31,139 nucleotides of DNA from a virus. The notes below the pieces were generated by a model. That model worked only from the letters and a program-made list of their open reading frames with translations, was not told the origin of the DNA and ran no database searches. The stretch covers positions 1 to 31,139 of the IMG/VR virus record IMGVR_UViG_3300042691_025932, one strand, 5' to 3'. Positions 22,030-29,040 of the stretch are shown here, one piece after another (the stretch's first letter is position 1; every line of letters starts with the position of its first letter). Made by a program: the position numbers and the translations under genes.

Positions 22030-22576
22030 GCTCCGGGGCGGCGGTGGTCGCGGCGTCGTGGCGATAGGTGTGCAGCACGGCATCGATATGGTGAGCGGTC
22101 CTCGCCCGCTTCCGCGCCTGCTTGCACCAGACCAGATCCTCACCGTAGTTTGACTCACCGAACAGGCAACCCGCGATCACGTCACGGCGCCACGCGCAAA
22201 CATGCCACGGGGCGCGCTTGATGGTGCGACCATCCCTGAATACGTTGTCGGGGTTGTTGATGCCGAACTCGATCTGGCACTCCCGGCCGTTGTAAATGGC
22301 TTTTTGGCGGAACGTGATCACATCCGCGCCGGTTTCCGCCGCCGCCAACAAGCGGGCGATGTAATCGCCGGAAACTTCATCGTCATCATCCACGAAAGCA
22401 ATGTATTCACCGCGGGCGATGTCCACCAATGCCTGCCGCTTCGCGCCGATGCTGCGCTTCCTGTTGTCGCAGAAAACAAGGTGCTCAACCGCCGGATGGT
22501 TGCCGAGGCTTTTTTGCAGTGAGGCGAGCTGGCTTTCCCTTCCGGGAATTGTCGGAGTTAGAATACTGAGTTTCAT
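22025..22576 (-). CDS. Family 2 glycosyltransferase
   Basis: A 183-residue GT2-type protein. MKLSILTPTIPGRESQLASL is the nucleotide-binding strand/loop; AKRQALVDIARGEYIAFVDD leads to the metal-binding DDDD (63-66, the DXD). It is short for the family and lacks a membrane anchor. It should move a sugar from a nucleotide donor; acceptor unknown. It starts at ATG 22576 inside the end of the 59-aa gene (92-base overlap), and its stop lies inside copy C of the repeated element. Confidence 0.84.
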   Translation of the reverse strand: MKLSILTPTIPGRESQLASLQKSLGNHPAVEHLVFCDNRKRSIGAKRQALVDIARGEYIAFVDDDDEVSGDYIARLLAAAETGADVITFRQKAIYNGRECQIEFGINNPDNVFRDGRTIKRAPWHVCAWRRDVIAGCLFGESNYGEDLVWCKQARKRARTAHHIDAVLHTYRHDAATTAAPEL

Positions 22577-22664
22577 GTGGTTTCTTTCTGAAAATGCGCT
22601 CGTAGTTCTCCGCAAAGGTCTGCGGGTTGACGGGTCTCGGTGATGATCCTTTGCCTGCGCTCAT
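22485..22664 (-). CDS. Small conserved phage protein with N-x-x-RIF motif, 59 aa
   Basis: A 59-residue basic protein: MSAGKGSSPRPVNPQTFAEN then YERIFRKKP. This matches a small unnamed phage family of the form KGSxPRP...xxNxxxIFGKK. Usual members end just after the IFGKK, while this frame runs about 30 residues further over the beginning of the glycosyltransferase. Starts with an ATGA overlap with the upstream fusion gene. Function unknown. Confidence 0.68.
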   Translation of the reverse strand: MSAGKGSSPRPVNPQTFAENYERIFRKKPHETQYSNSDNSRKGKPARLTAKKPRQPSGG

Positions 22665-24895
22665 GGTTTGTTTTCGTTGATCCTGATCCAGCACCGGCCG
22701 TGCGTGCCAACCTTCCAACCGTGCGCCTCCGCGTGTTCATCCACGGCCCGCCTGACATCGTCGAACGGGTAATCGTGGCCGGCGATGATCCCGCCCGGCT
22801 TGACCTTGGGAAACCATGCGGCGACATCGCGCACCACCGAGTCGTAATCGTGAGCGGCGTCGATGAACACCCCGTCGAGAGAACCATCCTCAAACAAGGC
22901 CGCGGAGTCCGCACTGTCACCCGTCACCGGTGATATCATGTCCGCCACCCCTGCCGCCGTGATGTTTTCACAAAACTTGCCGAAGGTGGAACCGCCCAGG
23001 CTCTGCACGATTTCGATGTGCGCCGGTTGGTTCTTCTCGCCCTCAAACGTGTCCACACAGTGGACCTTCGCTTTCTTGCCCATGTCTTGAAGCCGTTGGC
23101 AGATGGTAACGGCGGACTGGCCCTGCCATGATCCGATCTCCACAAAAGTGCCTCCATCCGGCAGGCATTCCGCGATGGCATAATACAACGCCTTGTAATC
23201 GCACCACCCGTCGATCTCCGACGGCACGCGGATGCCTTCTTGCAGCCGGTTGAACGTGCCGGCCCCGGTTTGATAGTTCAGCGTGGCATTGGACCGCGCG
23301 TAGGTTTCATCCATCCGCCCCTTGCCGAACGCCGGGTGCATGTGCTCGAAAACGATGCGGTCCCTGGCGTCGATCACCACCCCGTCACGGAACGCACAGT
23401 GGGAGAACCAGTTGTCCGAAAACATGCTGAAGAACTCCTTGTGGAAAAGGTCGCCCTGCTGTTTGTAGCGCGCCCGCGTGCAGATCGCCATGCACAGCAG
23501 GTCATCATTCCGGTGGCCGTCGCTCACCGCGAGAACCGCCGGCTGGCTGGTGTCTCCGATGGTGTCGAGGATCGCCGTGTCCCACCCTTGGAACGGCGCG
23601 AAGTCGTCCGAAAGCTGGACCAGCACCTGACCCTTGCTGACCTTGGCCGCGGCATTCCACGCCCCGACCGGGCCGACGGAATCCTTGCTGACCACGCACC
23701 GCGCCACCACCAGCGGCATGCTCGTTTCGTCGTCCGCATCGATGGCAAAAATATGTTCGATGGCATCGGGATTGGTTGCGGAGCGCAGCCAGTCCATCCG
23801 CGTCCGCCATGCCTGTGCCGGTCGTCCCCTGGTCGCGTGCAAAAGACTGATTTTGGCGCCGTTTCGGATAAAATGGTTAGTTTCCAGCGCATCCGCTTCC
23901 TCTGACCTGTTGTTGACGCGCAGGGCGGACGCACGCAGGCTGATGCCAAGGCTGCCGTAGTAGTTGCGCCGAAGGTTCCACGGCGCGGCACGCGGCAAGG
24001 TGAGGCCCATCATGGCCTCGGTGTATCCGAGCGCGGCTTTCGGGTCGGTGATGATATTGGCTAGGCCAAGCTCGCCGTAAGCCTCACGCCGGGTCGGATC
24101 GGTGGCAAGCGCCTGGAGCAGCATCGCCTGCTTGGTTTCATCATCGCTCGCCAGCCGCGCGAGTTGGAAAAACGCCTCGTAACGTTCATTGGTCCCCACG
24201 CCCTCAAGTTGGGCGAACTCAACGGCCTTGGCGATCGCCTCGGCGTTGCGGTCGAGCGCAATCAGGCTTTGGAAAACGTGGAACTTCTGCGAAATGGTGC
24301 GGTCCGCTTCGGGGATGCTTTCGAGAATACGCAGGTTGCGCTCATCGCGTGACGCGCTGCGCTTCTCACTGGCGTGGACAATCTCGGCGCCATCGAAACG
24401 CATCTGCTTCGCACCCTCGCGGAATTTCAGGCACTCATGGATGGGATTCTCCCACCGTGCCGAACCTTTGCGCCAGATCCGCTCGCGCCAGTTGATCACG
24501 CCGTCTTCCGGCACCACGTAACGCATCAGCACCCCGTCCACATCCTTGTCGTGGATGTCGTCGATCAAGCGGCGGATCTGCTCCACCGAATCCGGCGTGA
24601 TGATATCATCCGTGTCCGCCCACATCAACCAATCCCCGGTCGCCATGTCGCACGCCATATTCCGGGCGGCGGCGAAGTCATCGACGTGTGGCCAATGTCT
24701 GCCGTTGACGTTCCGGTAATTCGCCCACCGGCAATTCCGCTCCTCAACGATCCGCGGCGTCCGGTCAAACACCTGATTGCCGATGGCGGAAACCACGATC
24801 ACCTCATCAGCAACCGGCCCGAAGGCATCCAGGAATCTCCCGATGTGACTCTCAACATTGCCAGCGATTACGCACAGACTCAGTTTGTTTCTCAT
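22661..24895 (-). CDS. Glycosyltransferase-glycosyltransferase-methyltransferase fusion
   Basis: A 744-residue multidomain protein. Residues 1-190: GT2 domain with LSLCVIAGNVES and the DXD-like ADTDD (93-97). Residues 195-300: helical repeats like TPR (FFQLARLASDDETKQAMLLQ). Residues 349-530: second GT-A-like domain (ISLLHATRGRPAQAW, then IFAIDADDE near 382-390 and QLSDDFAPFQGWD). Residues 560-744: SAM methyltransferase (TFVEIGSWQGQSA motif I, VHCVDTF motif II, GVFIDAAHDYDS). It probably builds a methylated glycan. A TTG at 24907 is the longer alternative; ATG 24895 is preferred. It follows the terminator. Confidence 0.85.
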   Translation of the reverse strand: MRNKLSLCVIAGNVESHIGRFLDAFGPVADEVIVVSAIGNQVFDRTPRIVEERNCRWANYRNVNGRHWPHVDDFAAARNMACDMATGDWLMWADTDDIITPDSVEQIRRLIDDIHDKDVDGVLMRYVVPEDGVINWRERIWRKGSARWENPIHECLKFREGAKQMRFDGAEIVHASEKRSASRDERNLRILESIPEADRTISQKFHVFQSLIALDRNAEAIAKAVEFAQLEGVGTNERYEAFFQLARLASDDETKQAMLLQALATDPTRREAYGELGLANIITDPKAALGYTEAMMGLTLPRAAPWNLRRNYYGSLGISLRASALRVNNRSEEADALETNHFIRNGAKISLLHATRGRPAQAWRTRMDWLRSATNPDAIEHIFAIDADDETSMPLVVARCVVSKDSVGPVGAWNAAAKVSKGQVLVQLSDDFAPFQGWDTAILDTIGDTSQPAVLAVSDGHRNDDLLCMAICTRARYKQQGDLFHKEFFSMFSDNWFSHCAFRDGVVIDARDRIVFEHMHPAFGKGRMDETYARSNATLNYQTGAGTFNRLQEGIRVPSEIDGWCDYKALYYAIAECLPDGGTFVEIGSWQGQSAVTICQRLQDMGKKAKVHCVDTFEGEKNQPAHIEIVQSLGGSTFGKFCENITAAGVADMISPVTGDSADSAALFEDGSLDGVFIDAAHDYDSVVRDVAAWFPKVKPGGIIAGHDYPFDDVRRAVDEHAEAHGWKVGTHGRCWIRINENKP

Positions 24896-24934
24896 TTCTT
24901 TATGCAAGTTTCATGCAACTGCCAACTCTTTGCA

Positions 24935-24973
24935 ATAACAAAACCGCCGCACCCGGTTTCCCAGATGCGGCGG
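24935..24973 (-). terminator. Rho-independent terminator after capsid gene
   Basis: On the minus strand CCGCCGCA (24973-24966) and TGCGGCGG (24951-24944) form an 8-bp GC-rich stem, extendable by two pairs, with a roughly 10-base loop, followed by TTTTGTTATT. It lies 27 bases past the capsid stop codon and before the fusion glycosyltransferase. Confidence 0.85.
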
Positions 24974-25000
24974 ACCATGAAACGAACCCAGCAGAGAAGG

Positions 25001-25894
25001 TTACGGTTTGGTGCCGAAGGCGAGGCCGAGGGTCAAGCCGGTGGCGGTTCCATAGAGGCACTCGAAAGCACCATACATGGTTCCGGTCGCTTGGTTGAAG
25101 CTGCGGCGATAACCCATCACGATGCCGGATGGATCGGCAACGCGCTCGGTGGCGAGATACTCGCCGGCGGCCTGCGGCTCAAGGTAGCGCATGGCGACCA
25201 TGATGGCATCCGGGTGAGCGGCGAACGCGACGAGCGAGGTCGAAGCGGTCGGCATGATGTTGGTTTCGTAGGTTGGGAAACCAATGAGCTGGCCGAGCGT
25301 GCCTTGGCGGGCGGCTTGGTTGTCACCGATGGAGTAGGCTTGCAGCACGTTGGTCGAGCCGAGCAGCGAAGCACCCACGACGGTGTTGTGAATGAACGAG
25401 CAGACGCCGGGGGAAACGTCCACGTTGCGGCCGGCCAGCACCTTGCGAAGCTCGATCAGTTCCTCCAAACCGTAGTTGGTTTCCAGGGTGGTGATCGAAG
25501 CGGAGCCGAAGTTGGTGGTGGTGATGAGCTTCCAGATGTTCTCAAGCACGCGCTGTCCGAGAGCGCGGCCGGCTTGCGCGGCAAGCTCGTCGAATCGGGC
25601 GCCGGACGAATTCGCGGATTGGAGATCCGTGATATCGAAGGTGACGATGCTGTGGTTGTTCAGGTTGACCGTGTTGTGGGTCACCGCACCACCGCCCAGC
25701 TGGTAGTTGGTGTTGGTGGCGTTGAACGTGGAAGCGGTCAGCGCGGAAATGAACGGGACGACAATCGCGTCACCCTTCTTTCCGGTTTGGTTGTCGAGCG
25801 ACTTGGAAAAGGCGCGGAGCGGGGCGAGCGTCGCGGTAAAAGCCTTGAGCGACTCTTGCGCGAAGATGGTATCATTGAAGGCGATGGTGGCCAT
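25001..25894 (-). CDS. Major capsid protein
   Basis: A 297-residue protein following the protease-scaffold gene and ending before a terminator. N-terminal MATIAFNDTIFAQESLKAFT, then GDAIVVPFISALTASTFNAT and the acidic/neutral beta pattern (FDITDLQSANSSGARFDELA) are typical of HK97-fold capsid proteins of phages with no separate N-terminal delta domain. Late segments (YEPQAAGEYLATERVADPSG-like, GYRRSFNQATGTMYGAFECL) fit the same family. Position and size support the call; the exact capsid family is not resolved. Confidence 0.8.
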   Translation of the reverse strand: MATIAFNDTIFAQESLKAFTATLAPLRAFSKSLDNQTGKKGDAIVVPFISALTASTFNATNTNYQLGGGAVTHNTVNLNNHSIVTFDITDLQSANSSGARFDELAAQAGRALGQRVLENIWKLITTTNFGSASITTLETNYGLEELIELRKVLAGRNVDVSPGVCSFIHNTVVGASLLGSTNVLQAYSIGDNQAARQGTLGQLIGFPTYETNIMPTASTSLVAFAAHPDAIMVAMRYLEPQAAGEYLATERVADPSGIVMGYRRSFNQATGTMYGAFECLYGTATGLTLGLAFGTKP

Positions 25895-25914
25895 GGTGGT
25901 TTATTGGTTGGAGA

Positions 25915-26391
25915 TCAGGGTTTGGTGAGAGCTTTGCGGATTTCCGCCTTGTTTTCGTTGTAGTATGCGGTGCGTTCGGCGCCTTGGAGTTTGCCGAGGA
26001 CGGCGAGATGATCGACGGGGCCGCTCGTTTCGGATTCCGGCAGCGGCTCGGGTTGGCCGATGGCGGCGAGAATCTGGGTGGCTTCCTTGCTGGCGGATTC
26101 CTTGGCGGCGGCGATCTCCTCGTCCTTGGCGGCGAGTTCGGCCGCGGCGGTTTCCAGCGCGGTCTGGGCCGTGGCGAGTTGGCCGGCCACCGCTTCATGC
26201 GACTCGGTGAGTTCCGCAATCTTGGCGATGTTTTCCGCGATGGTTTGATCCTTGGCGGAAACGTCGGCTTGCAGGGATTCAATCGCGGCCTGGGCGTTGG
26301 TCAGATCATTGCGGAGCGAATCGGTGTCGGCGATCAACGCCTCGATTTCGGATTCGTTTTTGCCGGGGAATAGTTTGGTGAGCAAACTCAT
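25915..26391 (-). CDS. Candidate nested scaffold protein start
   Basis: ATG 26391 is Met203 of the protease-scaffold gene. Starting there gives 158 residues (MSLLTKLFPGKNESEIEALI...) that are almost all helical coiled coil (DLTNAQAAIESLQADVSAKD, ELTESHEAVAGQLATAQTAL), then a proline-rich end. A copy of the repeated element ends 22 bases upstream. It recalls lambda C/Nu3, in which the scaffold is the independently started C-terminal part of the protease gene. Confidence 0.45.
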   Translation of the reverse strand: MSLLTKLFPGKNESEIEALIADTDSLRNDLTNAQAAIESLQADVSAKDQTIAENIAKIAELTESHEAVAGQLATAQTALETAAAELAAKDEEIAAAKESASKEATQILAAIGQPEPLPESETSGPVDHLAVLGKLQGAERTAYYNENKAEIRKALTKP

Positions 26392-26997
26392 ATCGATGGA
26401 AATCGGGGTTGTGGCGCGAATGTCAAAAATTTCGTCAGCGAAGCCTGCGGCGACGGCATCCTTGGCACCCATCCATGTTTCCTTTTTCATCATGGCGCGG
26501 ATGTCCTCGATGTCCTTGCCGGTGCGGTCGGCGTAGATGGCGGCGATGTCCGCCGAGATGCTATCAAGAAGGTCCGCGGCCTTGCGGAGTTGCTCGGCAT
26601 TGCCGCCCACGACATTGGAGGCATCGTGGATCATCATGCGGGCGTGCGGCACCATGCGGATGGTGTTGCAAGCCATGGCGATGACGGATGCCATGGATGC
26701 GGCCATGCCGGTGATGGTGGCGGTGACTTCCACACCACGCTCGCGCAGGCTCTTGATTTCCTGGAAGATGGTGTAACCGTCAAAGACACTGCCGCCGGGG
26801 CTGTTGATCTCGATCTCAAGCGTGTCCACCGCGTTTTCCGCGGAGTTCATGATGATTCCGAAATCCGCGCCCTCTGCCGCGGCGGTGGCGCCGAACAGCT
26901 TGCCGATCTCGTCAATCATCCGCTCGATGGCGGGCTTGGAAACGACCTCGTTGAGCCGCAGCTTGCCGCTTTTGTTTTCAATCGTCAGCATCTTCAT
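25915..26997 (-). CDS. ClpP-like prohead protease with scaffold C-terminus
   Basis: A 360-residue protein. Residues 1-195 form a ClpP-like serine protease: NSPGGS (65-70), catalytic Ser101 in GMAASMAS, His124 in MMIHDAS and Asp157 in DRTG. Residues 203-360 form an Ala/Glu-rich coiled coil, as in protease-scaffold fusions. It should cut scaffold and capsid precursors during head maturation. Start MKMLTIENKSGK at 26997 overlaps the portal end by 20 bases; ATG 26991 is also possible. Frames reaching 27192 are shadow. Confidence 0.9.
   Translation of the reverse strand: MKMLTIENKSGKLRLNEVVSKPAIERMIDEIGKLFGATAAAEGADFGIIMNSAENAVDTLEIEINSPGGSVFDGYTIFQEIKSLRERGVEVTATITGMAASMASVIAMACNTIRMVPHARMMIHDASNVVGGNAEQLRKAADLLDSISADIAAIYADRTGKDIEDIRAMMKKETWMGAKDAVAAGFADEIFDIRATTPISIDMSLLTKLFPGKNESEIEALIADTDSLRNDLTNAQAAIESLQADVSAKDQTIAENIAKIAELTESHEAVAGQLATAQTALETAAAELAAKDEEIAAAKESASKEATQILAAIGQPEPLPESETSGPVDHLAVLGKLQGAERTAYYNENKAEIRKALTKP
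26403..26427 (-). promoter_or_regulatory. Repeated TTTGACATTCGCGC element, copy D
   Basis: Exact 14-mer at 26427-26414, GA at positions 24-25. It is in frame in the protease gene (FDIRA), 36 bases before ATG 26391 of the candidate nested scaffold start. Confidence 0.6.
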
Positions 26998-28495
26998 CGT
27001 CTTGGGTGGTGGTTGGTGGTTCCGGCGGCTCCGGTTCTTCTGCCGGTGGCTGTGCCGCCATTTCGTTGGCCGTCTGCATGAACATCTCGCGGTCTTCCAC
27101 GGTGATGTCCACGCCATGCGCGGCGTTGAGTTCTTCCGATATCTTGCGGGCCTTGTATTTGCGCTTCCACACCGAGCGGGCGCGGGCGTCATAAAACTCG
27201 TCCTCGGTCAGGCCGCGGGCGCCGAGCACTTCGGACAGATTGCGCGAGCCAGTGACCAATTCGTCGAGTTCCATCTTGGACTCCCGGCCATCGTCCACGG
27301 TGAGACGCGGCGGATAGCTGAATGTCCACGCCGTCGGGTTGTTGAGCGGGGTAAACCGGCCACCCTCCGCGAAGACGGAGTAGGCCCATGCGAACGCACG
27401 CTTCGCGGCATACCAGAGCTGGCCCTGCCGCTTGGTGACGAAGCGCCGGCACTTCATGATCTCGCCACGCTCCGCCGTGCCTTGGCCGGCACCTTTCCAG
27501 ACGGAATAGGACCACACCGGGACGATGGCGTCACGGTTGAGGCGGTCTTGGAAAGCCTCCCACACCGGGCCGGGGTTGTCGTGCTTGATTTGCTCGATGC
27601 GCTGGTTGCCATCGGCAGGTAGATACATGACACCGCCGGGAAACGCCTTTGATGAGAAGCCCGCCGCCCCTTGATCCGTGGTCCGGTCCAGTTCGGTCAT
27701 GGGGTCATCTAGGTCGGGCGCGCCGGTGTCGTTGAAAATAGTGAGGTGCAGGCGCGAGATGATCTGCTGGCGGATGCGCTCGTCCTCGGTCGAGAACAAC
27801 GACATCTTCAGAGATTCCAGCGCATGGGTGAAGGCCGGGAGACCGCGCCCCTGCTCGCAGTGGGTCGGGTCAAACAGGTGGATCACATCAGAGGCCGGGA
27901 TGTCCTGGAACACCTCCTTGTCCACTCCGACGTTGAAGCGATAGGCGGCCGGCCTGCCGCTCCTGAAATAGATGATGCCGTCGTTGATCCGGTAGCCGGC
28001 GAACGGCCCGGAATTGACCACATTCTCGGTGCCTGTGTTGTAGCACCGGTGCGATGGGATGAGCTGGATGCGCGGGAAACCGTCCGCACCTTTCACCATC
28101 AGCCAGAAAATTTCGCCATCGCGGTCGATGGCGACGGATGAGAGTTCCAGCACCTTCCACCAGTCGAAGATGCCACCGCGGGTGTCGCACTGCGGCAACC
28201 ACACATCGGTCATGAACTTGGCGACCGCCTTGCCCTTCTCGATGTCCTGGCCGGCGTAGGATGGCAGCCATGCCTCGCCCACGGCGTAATCCGCTTTTTG
28301 CAGGATGCACGCGCGCGGCACGCCCATGTTCATGAACAGCCGGTTGCTCAAACTGCACAACGTGCGCCGGTCATGTGACGGGATGAGACGGTCAATGTCA
28401 TCATTGCGGACGGCATACTGCGGGCCGCGACGATACGAACGATCCGCCGCATGCGCGAACGTGTAGGGGTTGCCGAATTCGTTGAGGATGGCCAT
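26978..28495 (-). CDS. Portal protein, lambda type
   Basis: A 505-residue portal protein. AVRNDDIDRLIPSHDRRTLC, VGVPRACILQ-type helix, DRDGEIFWLMV and IQLIPSHRC, then VIHLFDPTHCEQGRGLPAFT are the family motifs, followed by a long C-terminal charged tail (EEPEPPEPPTTTQDDEDADD). It forms the 12-fold ring that DNA and the tail attach to. Lambda-type portal (B protein) is found with GpA-type terminase. The start MAILNEFGNPYT at 28495 follows the preceding TAA by 3 bases. Confidence 0.92.
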   Translation of the reverse strand: MAILNEFGNPYTFAHAADRSYRRGPQYAVRNDDIDRLIPSHDRRTLCSLSNRLFMNMGVPRACILQKADYAVGEAWLPSYAGQDIEKGKAVAKFMTDVWLPQCDTRGGIFDWWKVLELSSVAIDRDGEIFWLMVKGADGFPRIQLIPSHRCYNTGTENVVNSGPFAGYRINDGIIYFRSGRPAAYRFNVGVDKEVFQDIPASDVIHLFDPTHCEQGRGLPAFTHALESLKMSLFSTEDERIRQQIISRLHLTIFNDTGAPDLDDPMTELDRTTDQGAAGFSSKAFPGGVMYLPADGNQRIEQIKHDNPGPVWEAFQDRLNRDAIVPVWSYSVWKGAGQGTAERGEIMKCRRFVTKRQGQLWYAAKRAFAWAYSVFAEGGRFTPLNNPTAWTFSYPPRLTVDDGRESKMELDELVTGSRNLSEVLGARGLTEDEFYDARARSVWKRKYKARKISEELNAAHGVDITVEDREMFMQTANEMAAQPPAEEPEPPEPPTTTQDDEDADD

Positions 28496-28498
28496 GGC

Positions 28499-28774
28499 TT
28501 AGAACGTGGTGAGCTGCGTGCTTGAAATCGGAGAACCGTTGTCGAGACACAGGACAACCCACCGCAATACCTGCAACCGCTGGCCATTGGTCATCGCGGA
28601 CTGGGCGGAGAACGTCTGCCCGTTGATCGTGGCGGATGTCACCCGCGCGGATGCGTTCGGGTCCGTGGCGATGCTCAATGCCAGCGACGCGAACTCGGCG
28701 CGGATAGCGGCACTCGCCTGCGCGTCACACTTGACCGCGGAGTAAATGGTGTTCCCAAGGCTGGCGACGTTCAC
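28499..28774 (-). CDS. gpW-position head completion protein, GTG start
   Basis: A 91-residue protein starting GTG at 28774. N-terminal Ala/Ser-rich helix (CDAQASAAIRAEFASLALSI), then VTSATINGQTFSAQ, a hairpin resembling gpW-type head completion proteins, and SPISSTQLTTF at the end. It lies between terminase and portal, the lambda gpW position. The start is 35 bases past copy E of the repeated element, which supports GTG. Function by position only. Confidence 0.6.
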   Translation of the reverse strand: MNVASLGNTIYSAVKCDAQASAAIRAEFASLALSIATDPNASARVTSATINGQTFSAQSAMTNGQRLQVLRWVVLCLDNGSPISSTQLTTF

Positions 28775-28784
28775 GCCGATGGAG

Positions 28785-28809
28785 TCGCCGCCATGGCGCG
28801 AATGTCAAA
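28785..28809 (-). promoter_or_regulatory. Repeated TTTGACATTCGCGC element, copy E
   Basis: Exact 14-mer at 28809-28796 directly after the TAG stop of the membrane-protein gene, with GA at positions 24-25. First base is 35 before GTG 28774. Downstream positions 15-20 differ from the other copies. Confidence 0.62.
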
Positions 28810-29040
28810 CTACCCGTTGCGCTTCACCGGGTTGGGCAAAGCCGTGTGCTGCGGTCTCTCAAGCAACCGCTCGACACGCGCCAGCAGGGCGTTGGTCCGC
28901 TTCACCCTCGCGCAGATGATCCAGACGAAGATCGGCTGCATGATGACGGCGAAAATAAAAGCAGCGGCGGCGATCAGCAGCACCAAGGCGGGAGTGGCAA
29001 GAAGGAACTCTTTCATGGTGGAACACATTAGCACGGTCAT
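28810..29040 (-). CDS. Membrane protein with basic tail, 76 aa
   Basis: A 76-residue protein with one or two membrane spans (LLATPALVLLIAAAAFIFAV and IMQPIFVWIICA, about residues 13-43) and a basic helical tail (RVKRTNALLARVERLLERPQ). It is encoded between the large terminase and the gpW-position gene. Start overlaps the terminase stop by ATGA; ATG of MKEFLLATP (residue 9) is also possible. No known structural role needs a membrane protein here, so it may be an exclusion or regulatory moron. Confidence 0.6.
   Translation of the reverse strand: MTVLMCSTMKEFLLATPALVLLIAAAAFIFAVIMQPIFVWIICARVKRTNALLARVERLLERPQHTALPNPVKRNG

Noticed and set aside
24374-25963. 529-aa plus-strand frame
   Set aside because: Antisense to the capsid gene and the glycosyltransferase fusion; it spans a real terminator and lacks any family signal.
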